From NCBI GenBank assembly GCA_964565925.1, contig CAZMGV010000009.1, forward strand, positions 1-64,000: a stretch of 64,000 nucleotides of DNA. The letters run 5' to 3'. Origin of the DNA: CAZMGV01 sp964565925 (lineage in GTDB: Bacteria > JAGRBM01 > JAHCIT01). The position numbers and the translations under genes are program-made. Shown here piece by piece: positions 7,616-17,949 of this stretch (the first letter of the stretch is position 1; each line of letters opens with the position of its first letter). The notes beneath the pieces were generated by a model. That model was not told the DNA's origin and did no database searches. It saw nothing but the letters and a program-made list of their open reading frames with translations.

Positions 7616-7992
7616 GAAGTGCTGTGAAATACGAGCGGCATCTTTGGGTCAGGAAAAGAGCCTCTTCTTTTGCTGCCGCAATTCTACTCTTTTCCGCCTG
7701 CGGAGAGGAAAGCCGCTGCGACAAGGTATGTGGGAACGACTATGGCTTTGAACGCGGCGACGAAGAAAACCGGGTCTGCTTCTGCGAAACCCTCGATGGC
7801 CGTGTCTACGGGCCGGTGCCGGTGGGGGAGGAGGTCCAGGCACCGAAGCATGAGTGCTCACCTTCGGAGATATTTGGTGGAGCATTCGGAGCACCTCAAA
7901 CCGAACCTGTAGGGGTCGTCCCGAATCCTACCCCGACGAATGGCGACAAGGAGCCAACAGGACCGTTCTGTAGCGACGCCCCTCCGCAATAA
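7612..7992 (+). CDS. Hypothetical cysteine-rich lipoprotein
   Basis: A 126-residue protein. Positively charged residues, a hydrophobic run and the lipobox LFSAC (Cys near residue 30) indicate signal peptidase II processing and membrane anchoring. The mature part has several Cys (RCDKVC, VCFCE, HECS, FCSD), likely in disulphides, and a Pro/Thr-rich tail, so it is probably periplasmic or outer-membrane attached. It overlaps the membrane protein gene by 4 nt. There is no known function. Its presence in front of a cytoplasmic DNA-processing cluster is odd. Confidence 0.6.
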   Translation: MRSAVKYERHLWVRKRASSFAAAILLFSACGEESRCDKVCGNDYGFERGDEENRVCFCETLDGRVYGPVPVGEEVQAPKHECSPSEIFGGAFGAPQTEPVGVVPNPTPTNGDKEPTGPFCSDAPPQ

Positions 7993-8122
7993 GTGGTAGC
8001 AATTGTGGGCGCGGAATATGGTCTTCAAGCGGGTATTGAACTATAAAAACACAATTCGAAAATCTGGCGTGAATGCAACGTCCAGTTCCATTGAAGTTCG
8101 CGGGTTTGAGGGGAAGGGCTGA

Positions 8123-11002
8123 ATGCAGGCTTCGTTCAAGTCGGGATCGCTTGTGAATGTCCGGGGGCGGGATTGGGTCGTACTCCCGTCCTCCGATTCA
8201 CAGATCCTCAGGATAAGGCCGATTTCAGGTCAGGATAACGAGACGGGCGTGTTTCTCCCGCTCGAAGGTTCTGAAGTTCGCCCGGCGATATTCCAACCAC
8301 CCAGCCTCGACAGATTGAGCGATGCGACAGGTGCGATGGCGCTATTCGACGCCGCGCGTTTACTACTTCGGAACGGCGCTTCACCGTTTCGTGCAGCCGG
8401 ACAGCTTTCTGTTATTCCAAGGCCGTACCAGTTCGTCCCGCTTATAATGGCGCTGCGTCTCGATCCGGTGCGTCTTCTGATCGCCGACGACGTTGGCGTA
8501 GGCAAAACGATTGAAACCTGCATGATCGCCCGCGAACTTCTCGACCGCGGAATTGTGAAGCGCTTTATCGTCCTCTGCCCCTCCCACTTGTGCGACCAGT
8601 GGGAAGCCGAGCTTCGGGAAAAGTTCGCCATTCATGCTGAGGTCGTCCAGTCCTCGACGTTCGCGCGGCTGGAGCGGGGGCTCCCAAGCCACAATTTCTC
8701 CGTCTATTCGTATTACCCGCATCTGGTCGTAAGTATCGACCTGGCTAAAATCGAAAAGCACCGAAACCAGATTAATTCGAGTAATCCCGAACTGGTGATC
8801 GTCGATGAGGCACACGGTGCGAGCCGCCCGCGCGGAGCTAAGGACAACAAAGGCGAACAGTTTCGGTTTGACCTTCTTAAGGAGCTTTCAGAGGACAAGA
8901 AGCGGCACATCATCCTGGTAACCGCGACCCCGCATAACGGGATCGAAGATTGCTTCCGGTCATTGCTGGGAGTCCTGGATCGTGACTTTGACGTTCCATC
9001 CGAAAGTTCCGAGCTGGATCGCCGCAAACTTCAGCCGCACATCGTCCAGCGGCGTCGCATAGATGTTGAAAGTGCCGAAGCACCTTTCCCGGAGAGAATT
9101 CCGACGGAAGTCAGCTATCCGCTATCGGATGGCTACTCGGCCTTGTTCAAGGAAGTGCTCGAATACTGCACAGAAACCGTTTCACAGGAAACCGGGATGC
9201 GGGCGGCCCAGAAACGGGTGCGCTTGTGGGCAGCGCTGGCAATACTTCGCTGTGTCCTGTCGAGCCCCGATGCGGCTGTAGCCGTCCTGTCAGGACGACG
9301 GGGCCGGATCGCGGAGGCGAAAGAGGGTGGCGGCGAGACCGACAAGGAAATCGACGACGCCTATGCCCCGCAGGTCCTCGATAGCCTGTCCGATGCCGGG
9401 GTCGGCGACTTTTCGCCTACAGCTCCGTTTGAAGACCCGGAGGCCGGCTGGACCGACTCCGAACTGCGGCGGCTGGCGAAGTTCGAGAAACTCGCGGCCG
9501 ATATTGCGAACCCTAAGCAGGACCGGAAACTTGAAGAGACGCTCAAGGAAGTTCGCAAACTCCTGAAGGCCAAGCATCGTCCGATCGTTTTCTGCCGGTT
9601 CATTCCGAGTGCGAAATACGTCGCCAAATGGATCGAGAAAGAGCTGGGGAGCGAGTTCAAGAACATTCGGGTGAAGGCAGTAACCGGCGAACTGGGTGAC
9701 GATGAACGCAAGGAAGCAATCCGCGAACTGTGCGGCAGGATCGCTGAAGGCGAGACGACAAAGGAAAGCGAACATCCGCGCGTTCTCGTCGCGACCGATT
9801 GCCTGAGTGAAGGTATCAACCTTCAGGCCGATTTCGATGCAATCATTCACTATGACCTTCCCTGGAATCCGAACCGGATGGAACAGCGGGAAGGCCGCGT
9901 CGACCGTTTCGGCCAGGTCGCCAAAACGGTCCGGACGGTTATCGTGTACGGAACCCACGTTGTCGATTCCGTCGTCCGGCAGGTCCTGATCGACAAGGCC
10001 ACCACGATCCGCAAGCGGCTCGGTGTCGCCCTGCCGGTTCCCTCTGACAATGAAGAAGTCGTGCGGGTGGTTCTCGCCGAGATCCTGTTCAGGGGTAAGG
10101 CCGATTCGCGGCAGATGGAACTGGCCATTAATGACCCGAGGGTGAGCGCGTTCCACAAGAAGATGGAAGATGCCGCGCTGAAAGAGAAAGACCAGCGCGC
10201 CTATTTCGCCCAGCACGCCATCAAGCCTGACGAAGTGTCCCGCGAGATTTCCGCCGTCGACAGCATCCTGGGCAGCCCCGATGACGTTCACCATTTCCTC
10301 GCGGGCGTGCTCCAGCGTCACAAGGGTAAGCTGGCTGAGACGAAGAAGGCTGGTGTGTATGAGCTGGACCCTGGCGACATGGAGAAGGACCTGACGCTGT
10401 TTCTCGGGAAAGAGTTTCCGGTCCGGGTGACGTTCGACCGGTTGAAAGACCCGGACGCGATCTATCTGGGCCGTACGCACCCGGCCGTTCATGCGGTCTG
10501 CCTGAAGGTATTCGATGAGGCGTTCTCGACGGACGAGCGGGCAAAGAAAAGTCTTTTTGTGCGTTCCGGGGCGATGTTCACGAAATCGGTCGATGTCCGC
10601 ACAGGCCTCGCGCTGCTCCGTATCCGTTACCGGATCACCGAGAACGGGCAGGACGAGTTCGCTGAAGAGATCGTCCTCGCCGCCTTTCACAAGAAGGGTG
10701 ATGGCCCGGAATGGATCGAGCCGTTCGACAGCGCCCGTGAACTGGCCCGAAAAGCGAAACCGGCGGCCAACATGGACGATGACGAGCGCAAGAAGCACGT
10801 CCGGTGGGCGCTCGACCTGCTCAAAGCGAAAGGCGCGGCGAAGCCGGTTATCGAGGCCCGGTCAAAGCAGATCATGGAGACCCATACCCGCATCCGGGGG
10901 ATGATGACGATGAAAGGCGATCCGCGTCCGAAACTCGGCCTCGAATCCTACGAACCGGACATTCTCGGTTGTTTCGTGCTGGTTCCGGGAGGCCGTGACT
11001 GA
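8123..11002 (+). CDS. SNF2/HepA-type DNA helicase (DISARM DrmD-like)
   Basis: A 959-residue superfamily 2 ATPase. Walker A is GVGKT near residues 125-129, motif II is DEAH near 229, motif III is TATPH near 267. The C-terminal helicase lobe has ATDCLSEGINLQ (about 557) and a QREGRVDRFGQ motif VI (about 587-597), the pattern of RapA/HepA-like SNF2 proteins. Such proteins translocate on DNA; DrmD of class 1 DISARM is of this kind and is also followed by an adenine methylase. GGGGAAGGG precedes the ATG by 6 nt. The stop overlaps the methyltransferase start by 1 nt (TGATG), showing tight coupling. Confidence 0.85.
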   Translation: MQASFKSGSLVNVRGRDWVVLPSSDSQILRIRPISGQDNETGVFLPLEGSEVRPAIFQPPSLDRLSDATGAMALFDAARLLLRNGASPFRAAGQLSVIPRPYQFVPLIMALRLDPVRLLIADDVGVGKTIETCMIARELLDRGIVKRFIVLCPSHLCDQWEAELREKFAIHAEVVQSSTFARLERGLPSHNFSVYSYYPHLVVSIDLAKIEKHRNQINSSNPELVIVDEAHGASRPRGAKDNKGEQFRFDLLKELSEDKKRHIILVTATPHNGIEDCFRSLLGVLDRDFDVPSESSELDRRKLQPHIVQRRRIDVESAEAPFPERIPTEVSYPLSDGYSALFKEVLEYCTETVSQETGMRAAQKRVRLWAALAILRCVLSSPDAAVAVLSGRRGRIAEAKEGGGETDKEIDDAYAPQVLDSLSDAGVGDFSPTAPFEDPEAGWTDSELRRLAKFEKLAADIANPKQDRKLEETLKEVRKLLKAKHRPIVFCRFIPSAKYVAKWIEKELGSEFKNIRVKAVTGELGDDERKEAIRELCGRIAEGETTKESEHPRVLVATDCLSEGINLQADFDAIIHYDLPWNPNRMEQREGRVDRFGQVAKTVRTVIVYGTHVVDSVVRQVLIDKATTIRKRLGVALPVPSDNEEVVRVVLAEILFRGKADSRQMELAINDPRVSAFHKKMEDAALKEKDQRAYFAQHAIKPDEVSREISAVDSILGSPDDVHHFLAGVLQRHKGKLAETKKAGVYELDPGDMEKDLTLFLGKEFPVRVTFDRLKDPDAIYLGRTHPAVHAVCLKVFDEAFSTDERAKKSLFVRSGAMFTKSVDVRTGLALLRIRYRITENGQDEFAEEIVLAAFHKKGDGPEWIEPFDSARELARKAKPAANMDDDERKKHVRWALDLLKAKGAAKPVIEARSKQIMETHTRIRGMMTMKGDPRPKLGLESYEPDILGCFVLVPGGRD

Positions 11003-14000
11003 TGGGATTCGTGACGGTCACAGTGGAAGGCGGCATCTTTCCGCCCGACTTCATCGAGAAACTTGCGACGAGCCCCGAAGATCTGCCGGGCCAGAAACCT
11101 CACGAGTTCGGCGTATCCGACGGCCGCCTGAGTGACGAGATCCAGAACCGGTTCTCCGAGTTCAAGAAGCTCTGGGACCTGTTCAAGCTGCGCCGGGAGA
11201 ACCGCGAGCCCGACAAGTTGCTAGCGCTCACCCGCGACAAATGGGTCCGGGAAGTGCTGGAGGCGATCGGTTACTCGGTGCTCAACTACCAGCGGTCGCC
11301 GCTCATGGCCGGAGATACGGTCGTTTCGATCTCCCACCTCGCCGGCGAAGACAAGCACGCGCCGCCAGTCCACATCGTCAGCTACGAGCGGGATCTCGAC
11401 CGGCGGAACGCTGGCGAGCCACGCAGCCCGCACTCGAACGTCCAGGACTATCTGAACCGCTCCGACGCCCTGTGGGGGATTGTCACAAACGGCCGCCAGT
11501 GGCGGCTGCTCAGAGACAGCGCGCGCCTGTCCCGGCCCACCTACGTCGAGTTCGATCTCGAAGCGATGCTCGAATCGAACAGCTACAGTGAGTTCATTCT
11601 CTTCTACCGCCTTCTGCACCGTTCGCGCCTGCCGCAGACCGGAACGGAATCCCACGAATGCTGGCTGGAGAAATATTATCTACAGGGTCTGAGCGAGGGG
11701 AACCGCGTCCGCGATCACCTGCGCGACGGCGTCACCAATGCACTGATCCGGCTCGGCAAGGGTATCATCGAGCACCCGGAGAACACCGCGCTCCGGGAAA
11801 AGTTGAAAACCGGCGAGCTGGACGCGACCGGTTACTACCGGGAACTGCTGCGTATCATCTACCGGTTGCTGTTCCTGCTCGTGGCGGAAGAACGGCGGCT
11901 TGTGTTCGCTACCGATCCAAAGGACAGCGCCCGGCACGAAATCTACTCCCGGTATTACAGCGTGAGCCGGCTGCGGAATATCGCGGAGGCACATGGCGCG
12001 CGGGATCACCACGGCGACCTGTGGCAGGGGCTGATCAGGACGTTCCGGCTGTTCCGGGACGAACAGACGGCCGGCCAGCTCGGCCTGACGGCGCTGAACG
12101 GCGAGTTGTTCGGTGAATCCGCCTGCCCGGCAGTTGAAAGCACTCAGTGCTCCAACCGCGACCTGCTGGAAGCGATCTGGCAGCTCGGTACCTTCGAGGA
12201 GACCACCGGGCGGCGTGGCCGGAAACTCTCCGGCGTCAGGCGGCGGGTGAACTATGCGGGTCTGGACGTCGAGGAACTCGGTTCGGTGTACGAAAGCCTG
12301 CTCGACTTCCACCCGGTGGTGACCGCCGATCCGCCGGATTTCGACCTGTCCTGGGGCAGCGAGCGCAAGACGACCGGCTCCTACTACACGCCGCCCGAAC
12401 TGGTCCGCGAGTTGATCCAGAGCGCGCTAGTCCCGGTTATGGAGGACCGTCTCAAGGGGAAGAAAACCCGCGAGGAACAGGAAGAAGCGCTCCTGACGAT
12501 GAAGGTGGTGGACCCGGCGGCCGGTTCGGGCCATTTTCTGCTGGCGGCGGCCCGACGCATCGGACGGGAACTGGCGAAGGTCCGGGCTGAAGGCCACGAG
12601 CCGTCGCCCAAGGAGTTCCGGGAAGCCGTCCGTGATGTGGTATCGCACTGTATCTACGGGGTGGACCTGAACCCGATGGCCGTGGAGCTGTGCAAGGTCG
12701 CCCTCTGGATGGAGGCGATGGATGCAGGCCGGCCGCTGTCGTTCCTCGATCACCGCATCAAACACGGGAACAGCCTGATCGGGGCCACGCCGAAACTGCT
12801 GGCGGGGGGGATCCCCGACGCCGCCTTTGAGCCAATCGAGGGCGACGACAAAAAGGTCGCTTCTGCGCTCAAGAAACGGAACAAGGAAGAGCGGAAGATC
12901 CGCGAGGCCGGAAGCACCCAGTTCGACTTCGGCGGATCAGAATTCAAGATCGGAAATCTCGCCCAGTCGATCCTGGAGATCACGACCGCAGGGGACGAGA
13001 CGGTCGAGGAGTATCACGAGAAACAACGCCGGTACGAAAACCTCGTTCACGGTTCGACATACAAGGCCATGAAGCTCTGGGCGGACGCCTGGTGCGCTGC
13101 TTTCGTTCAGGAAAAGACCCAGAAGTGCACGCTGAACGAGATCGCCTTCACCGACCGGGATTTCCAGAAGATGGAGAAGAACCCGTCTCATGCACCGCTG
13201 AAGGTACGTGAGGAGATTAACCGGCTTGCGGCACAATACGGCTTCTTCCACTGGCACCTGGAGTTCCCGGACGTGTTCCGGATTCCGGTAGGAACAGAGA
13301 AACCAGATAACGAACAGTCAGGATGGTCCGGGGGATTCGATGCAGTGATCGGAAATCCACCGTGGGAAAAAATACAGACGGAAGAACTTCAGTTTTTTGC
13401 ATCGGCGGCTCCAGAAATTATTTCCCTGAAAGGCGCAAGACGAAAAGCTGCTATTGATGTGCTCACAGATACCCGACCTGAGCTGGCAAAAGCATGGTTG
13501 ACTCAGAGACGATTCGACGCAGCGACAGCAGCATTCGTTCGATCATCAGACTCATATCCATTTACAGGGCAAGGAAAGTTTAATTCATTCGCACTATTTG
13601 CCGAACTTAAATATAGATTAATCGGTGATGTTGGACGGGTTGGCACCATAGTACCGTCCGGTATAGCCACGGATGATACAACAAAGTTTTTTTTCCAAAA
13701 ACTCATCGATTCAAAATGCCTCGCTAGTCTCTTGGACTTCGAGAACCGAGACGGCATTTTTCCTAGTGTCGACAGTAGATTTAAATTCTGTCTACTCACT
13801 TTCTCCGGAAGGTCCCGACCCCAACACCACGCCGAGTTCGTATTTTTCGCACATCGCGTATCCGATCTCATTGATGATACTCGTCGGTTCACGCTTACTC
13901 CCGATGATTTTAAGTTACTCAACCCGAACACGCGTACGTGCCCAATATTTAGGAGTAAATGTGATGCGGAGATTACCAAACGAACTTATAGACGAGTGGC

Positions 14001-15678
14001 AATCCTTGAAGTTGAAGGAAACGATAATCCCTGGAAGCCCTCCCTCCGGCGTATATTAAATGAGACTGACGACTCGGCACAGTTTAAATCGAATGTTGAG
14101 TTGATCTCCGGTGGATACGAAGTCCGCAATAAAGAGTCCGTCTCTACGAAGGGTGGAGTGGAGTATTTGCGATTTTACGAAGCCAAACTTATCTGGCAGT
14201 ACGATCATCGTTACTCGACATACGAGATTACATCAGAAAGCTTATTGGATGTGACGGCCGATCAACATGCGAATAGCGAAATGATCGTCCAGCCGTGGAA
14301 CTGGTACCCAATTTCTTCTCTCCAGCAGTTTTATAAGGATGGAAGCATTCCGAACTGGTCCCTTGTATTTCGCCGGATTACGAATGTCACCAATGAGCGG
14401 ACGCTGATATTTGGCATCGTTCCACGCTCGGCAGTCGGCACACTTCTTCCAACTATAACGCTCGAATCTGACTCGATGAAAGTTGCGTGTTTTCTCGGAG
14501 AGAAAAATTCCTTTTCTTTCGATTATATTGCGCGACAAAAGATCAGTGGGACTGACGTAAACCTATTCAAAATAAAACAACTTCCGAGTCTTCCCCCTCA
14601 GTCATATGACAAACAATGCCCGTGGGAAAATGTGAGTTATGTTTCATGGATACTTCCCAGAGTTCTTGAACTTACGTCTACAGCATGGGACATGGTATAT
14701 TTTGCGAGTGATTGCGGACATGATGGATCGCCTTTTGTGTGGGACGAGCAGCGACGCTTTCTAATCCGATGCGAACTAGATGCCGCTTATTTTCATTTGT
14801 ATCTCGGCGGCGAGGACGAATGGAACAAAGGTAATTCTACGGATTTGCTTGCCGAACTTCCACTACCTCGTAACGCAGTCGAATACATTATGGAAAGTTT
14901 TCCCATTGTTAAACGTAAAGACGAACAGGTTTACGGCGAATATCGTACTAAGCGTGTCATCCTTGAGATCTACGACGAAATGACGGAGGCGATCCGAACC
15001 GGGAAGCCATACCAGACCCGTCTTGATCCGCCGCCGGGCGATCCGCGCTGCGCCCACCCGGAAAGCACGCGGCCCGACTGGGCGAAGAAGCCTGAAACGC
15101 GGGAAAAACACAAGCCCACAGTTGGCCTACCGGTAATCCACGGACTGCCAAGTTGGGTTGAAATCCCGGACGGCGCGTGGGCGACCCCTGACGGACTGTC
15201 AGAAGATAATCGTGAGTTTATGATCCTGGCAGCGGCGTTGCAGGTAATGGGAAAACCCGCTCGAAGGAACGATGTGCGTCTATTAGGCGCGCTCATAAGC
15301 ACACCTTCCCTATGTACGGCACTGCTGACGACTGATGATTCGCGAGAATGGGTTCGTGTCGTCGGCAAGGAAGCCCGAGAAGGGCAACACAAGGTCGTTT
15401 CGTTCGCACGAGTTCGACCAGAAGATTCCGGGGGTTCATGGCGAAAAGCAGTGGAGCAACTACGTGCCAGCGGCCACATTCTGGAAGATGATGGAGCAAA
15501 AACGTGGGCGCCCAGCCCTGCGCTTTCGAGCTATCCCGTCCAGGCATGGGTTGTGGGACGGGCAAAAGTGGCCGTGGAAATAATTAAACTTATTGGTGAC
15601 CAAGCGAGTAGGGGAAAGCTTTATGCCTTCTACAAAGAAAAGCTCCCGGCCGAAGAAACAAATCAGCTTGTTTCCTGA
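11002..15678 (+). CDS. Giant N6-adenine DNA methyltransferase (DrmMI/PglX/type IIG-like)
   Basis: A 1558-residue gamma-class-like adenine methylase. The SAM-binding motif I is DPAAGSGH at residues 504-511 and the catalytic motif IV is NPPW at 785-788. The first 300 residues resemble the N-terminal domains of type IIG/HsdR-like enzymes (LWGIVTNGRQWRL), but I cannot confirm a complete nuclease triad. The segment 3' of the NPPW codons (about 13,360-14,990, the expected target-recognition region) is visibly AT-richer than both flanks, as after exchange of a specificity domain. The protein probably marks host DNA, or acts with the helicase and ATPase on unmodified DNA. It overlaps the ATPase gene by 56 nt. 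Confidence 0.85.
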   Translation: MGFVTVTVEGGIFPPDFIEKLATSPEDLPGQKPHEFGVSDGRLSDEIQNRFSEFKKLWDLFKLRRENREPDKLLALTRDKWVREVLEAIGYSVLNYQRSPLMAGDTVVSISHLAGEDKHAPPVHIVSYERDLDRRNAGEPRSPHSNVQDYLNRSDALWGIVTNGRQWRLLRDSARLSRPTYVEFDLEAMLESNSYSEFILFYRLLHRSRLPQTGTESHECWLEKYYLQGLSEGNRVRDHLRDGVTNALIRLGKGIIEHPENTALREKLKTGELDATGYYRELLRIIYRLLFLLVAEERRLVFATDPKDSARHEIYSRYYSVSRLRNIAEAHGARDHHGDLWQGLIRTFRLFRDEQTAGQLGLTALNGELFGESACPAVESTQCSNRDLLEAIWQLGTFEETTGRRGRKLSGVRRRVNYAGLDVEELGSVYESLLDFHPVVTADPPDFDLSWGSERKTTGSYYTPPELVRELIQSALVPVMEDRLKGKKTREEQEEALLTMKVVDPAAGSGHFLLAAARRIGRELAKVRAEGHEPSPKEFREAVRDVVSHCIYGVDLNPMAVELCKVALWMEAMDAGRPLSFLDHRIKHGNSLIGATPKLLAGGIPDAAFEPIEGDDKKVASALKKRNKEERKIREAGSTQFDFGGSEFKIGNLAQSILEITTAGDETVEEYHEKQRRYENLVHGSTYKAMKLWADAWCAAFVQEKTQKCTLNEIAFTDRDFQKMEKNPSHAPLKVREEINRLAAQYGFFHWHLEFPDVFRIPVGTEKPDNEQSGWSGGFDAVIGNPPWEKIQTEELQFFASAAPEIISLKGARRKAAIDVLTDTRPELAKAWLTQRRFDAATAAFVRSSDSYPFTGQGKFNSFALFAELKYRLIGDVGRVGTIVPSGIATDDTTKFFFQKLIDSKCLASLLDFENRDGIFPSVDSRFKFCLLTFSGRSRPQHHAEFVFFAHRVSDLIDDTRRFTLTPDDFKLLNPNTRTCPIFRSKCDAEITKRTYRRVAILEVEGNDNPWKPSLRRILNETDDSAQFKSNVELISGGYEVRNKESVSTKGGVEYLRFYEAKLIWQYDHRYSTYEITSESLLDVTADQHANSEMIVQPWNWYPISSLQQFYKDGSIPNWSLVFRRITNVTNERTLIFGIVPRSAVGTLLPTITLESDSMKVACFLGEKNSFSFDYIARQKISGTDVNLFKIKQLPSLPPQSYDKQCPWENVSYVSWILPRVLELTSTAWDMVYFASDCGHDGSPFVWDEQRRFLIRCELDAAYFHLYLGGEDEWNKGNSTDLLAELPLPRNAVEYIMESFPIVKRKDEQVYGEYRTKRVILEIYDEMTEAIRTGKPYQTRLDPPPGDPRCAHPESTRPDWAKKPETREKHKPTVGLPVIHGLPSWVEIPDGAWATPDGLSEDNREFMILAAALQVMGKPARRNDVRLLGALISTPSLCTALLTTDDSREWVRVVGKEAREGQHKVVSFARVRPEDSGGSWRKAVEQLRASGHILEDDGAKTWAPSPALSSYPVQAWVVGRAKVAVEIIKLIGDQASRGKLYAFYKEKLPAEETNQLVS

Positions 15679-17650
15679 GCCGGCGACAGTCATCTCAGTC
15701 GCCAAAGCGCGGCAAGAACCGCTCCTTTGGGTCCGGAGAATTGTCATATGGGCGGACCTGAATCGTGTTATTCAGGACGTGACCTTGCGGCGCGGTTTGA
15801 ATATTGTCTGGTCCAGAGATCCTGGGAGTAAGGCAAGTAGCCCTGGAGATGACGCGGAGATCGGGCACGGGGCCGGCAAAACATTATTTTGCAGACTGCT
15901 CCGTTACTGTCTTGGCGAGAATACTTTCGCGACGACGGAAACTACGCGCCAAATCCATGAACGTTTCCCTGAAGGTTATGTCGGGATAGAGGCCCTTGTA
16001 CAAGGGCGTCTGTGGAGTGTTTTAAGGCCAATTGGGCTACGGCGGCGAGAAGTTGTTAAGAGCGATATTGGTCTTGATGAACTAATCCGTCTCGGAGAGC
16101 TTGGAACAGGAATAGATCCATTTATAGGGGCGATTGCTTCAACAGTGCGGCCGCTTGTGGACGGTGAAATCATCCCTGGATCAGCTAAGCCGCTCCAATG
16201 GCTCTATATCCTTGCCTGGCTGGCACGAGATCAAGAATCGCGATTTTCGGACTTGCTTTCGTGGCGCGAAACTCGGGCTCAATCAGAATCGCCCGCGCTC
16301 GGATTATCCGTAGCGGAACAGCTTTATGTGACACGAGCATTGTTAGGGATGATGACGCCCGATGAAGCGAAGGAGCAGGCAAGGCACGCGACGTTGGAGA
16401 CGCGGAAAGCTGAAGTCGATAAACAGATAGAGAAGCTTTCCAATTCAATAGATCGATGGCGAGCGCGGATCCTTCGAGATCTACGATGGACGTCAGGTGA
16501 TATGGTTACGGGAAGCATGGAAGTAACGGCTCTGCGCCAGCAGGCTGAAGCCCTCGCAGCCCAAGCCGAATCTCCACCTCCACCGACGGAATCCGATGCG
16601 CTTCGAACTCTCAGGATCGAGCATGAAGCAATTATCAGGCAACAAGAACAGATGCGTCATAAGTGCGAGGAACTATCGAAAACTCGCGTCGTGCATGCGG
16701 CTGCTTTAAAGCTGGCGAAGGGCGAACTCCCTGACGAAGAAGTAAGGAAGATGCGTGCAGATCTAGGTGTCCAGAATTGCCCTACGTGTGACGTTCCAAT
16801 TGATGTCGAGTTACTCCTGAAAGGCTGTCCATACGCGAAACTTCCATGCGATCCCAATGAGGCAGCTCAGCGGATCTCTAGTATTCAGGAGGATATAGAA
16901 GCCTCCAAAGAACGCCTTCGCCGAGACGATCGTCAATTGGCCGAGTACAAGGCGGTTCTCGATGATTGCCAAAATAGATTGGCGAAGTGCACGGATCAGA
17001 TTCGGATCGACTCAGAAAAGACAGCCGAGATCCAACGTGATTGGCAGCGTTCTCAGCAGGAGAAGCAAGCAGTTTTACGTGATATCGACCGTTATGACAT
17101 GGAGTTATCGGAACTTGAGAAATTGAAGTCTGAAGAGGACGACATAGAAAAGAACATTGAAGAGTCCAGAAAGACACAGACTCAACTCCGCGATAAATTG
17201 CAGAAAGCAGTCGCCCGGTTTTCGGAGCTGTATCAATACTCGGTGCGTGCGTTGATAGGTAGCAGGGCATCAGCTCATATCCAGTTGCAGGCGACAAAAA
17301 TATCGGCACAGGTGTTACTCGACGGAGATCGTCGAACAGCAGCGATCGATTCCTTGGAAGCTGTTGCTTTCGATCTCGCAGCAATGACTTTTGCCATGGA
17401 AGGCGGCGCCCATATACCGGCGGTATTTGTGCATGACAGTCCTCGTGAAGCAGATATTGGGCTGTCGATCTATCACAAGCTGTTTAAACTGGTGAAATCT
17501 CTCGAAGCCGCTGGATCTGGTGAACCAGCCTTTCAATACATTGTCACGACGACAACAGAGCCACCTGCCGAGCTACGCAAGACGCCTGAACTGGTATTGG
17601 AACTCCATGGGACGCCAGCCGAAAATCGGCTCCTCATGTGCGATCTGTGA
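15623..17650 (+). CDS. SMC/Rad50-like coiled-coil ATPase with CxxC hook
   Basis: A 675-residue ATPase. Walker A is GHGAGKT at residues 81-87 and a probable Walker B (AVFVHDSP) lies near 600. Between them are long Glu/Lys/Arg/Gln-rich heptads, broken near residue 385 by NCPTCD, a CxxC in the place of the Rad50 zinc hook. The layout is that of SMC-like ATPases that clamp or scan DNA. ATG 15623 is chosen because AGGGGA precedes it; it overlaps the methylase gene by 56 nt. Composition is lower in GC than the helicase genes on either side. A helicase-methylase-ATPase set has been described as a putative defence type (from memory, 'Hma'), but I cannot confirm that this is a member. Confidence 0.75.
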   Translation: MPSTKKSSRPKKQISLFPEPATVISVAKARQEPLLWVRRIVIWADLNRVIQDVTLRRGLNIVWSRDPGSKASSPGDDAEIGHGAGKTLFCRLLRYCLGENTFATTETTRQIHERFPEGYVGIEALVQGRLWSVLRPIGLRRREVVKSDIGLDELIRLGELGTGIDPFIGAIASTVRPLVDGEIIPGSAKPLQWLYILAWLARDQESRFSDLLSWRETRAQSESPALGLSVAEQLYVTRALLGMMTPDEAKEQARHATLETRKAEVDKQIEKLSNSIDRWRARILRDLRWTSGDMVTGSMEVTALRQQAEALAAQAESPPPPTESDALRTLRIEHEAIIRQQEQMRHKCEELSKTRVVHAAALKLAKGELPDEEVRKMRADLGVQNCPTCDVPIDVELLLKGCPYAKLPCDPNEAAQRISSIQEDIEASKERLRRDDRQLAEYKAVLDDCQNRLAKCTDQIRIDSEKTAEIQRDWQRSQQEKQAVLRDIDRYDMELSELEKLKSEEDDIEKNIEESRKTQTQLRDKLQKAVARFSELYQYSVRALIGSRASAHIQLQATKISAQVLLDGDRRTAAIDSLEAVAFDLAAMTFAMEGGAHIPAVFVHDSPREADIGLSIYHKLFKLVKSLEAAGSGEPAFQYIVTTTTEPPAELRKTPELVLELHGTPAENRLLMCDL

Positions 17651-17663
17651 GGATCTGGCTCGA

Positions 17664-17936
17664 ATGAACATTACCGACTTATATGATGGACTTCGATGGG
17701 CTCTGCTTGAAGTTATCCTTACTACGGAAGTGTCAGAAGAATTTCTGGTAAACCAACCAACAATGTTAATGCTTTGCTCGTCGTCTTTGCTTCGTGAGAT
17801 TGCGAAATATGTGGCGTTGACAGGGACTCAATCACAATATCAGGACCGAGCAATTAAAGAAATGACGATTCTTGCCGCGCAAGGGCTGACAAAAGTTACT
17901 CACTCGGAAACCGGGCGCGTCTATTCGCGACGCTAG
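17664..17936 (+). CDS. Small hypothetical protein in the defence operon
   Basis: A 90-residue, mostly helical protein starting at ATG 17664, with GAGGA about 8 nt upstream, 13 bp after the ATPase stop and 13 bp before the next helicase gene. It has no recognisable motif; the C-terminus is basic ([10 protein letters not shown]). It shares the low GC content of the ATPase gene, so the two were probably acquired together. It could be a partner of the ATPase. The longer upstream frame from 17520 lies inside the ATPase gene and is not used. Confidence 0.6.
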   Translation: MNITDLYDGLRWALLEVILTTEVSEEFLVNQPTMLMLCSSSLLREIAKYVALTGTQSQYQDRAIKEMTILAAQGLTKVTHSETGRVYSRR

Positions 17937-17949
17937 CATTAGGAAATAT

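Noticed and set aside
9290..10798. A 502-codon minus-strand frame within the SNF2 helicase gene
   Set aside because: Shadow of the helicase reading frame; no family motif and no ribosome site.
11002..11700. A nuclease domain at the N-terminus of the giant methylase
   Set aside because: The region resembles type IIG/HsdR N-terminal domains but I could not locate a full PD-(D/E)XK triad, so I do not claim it.
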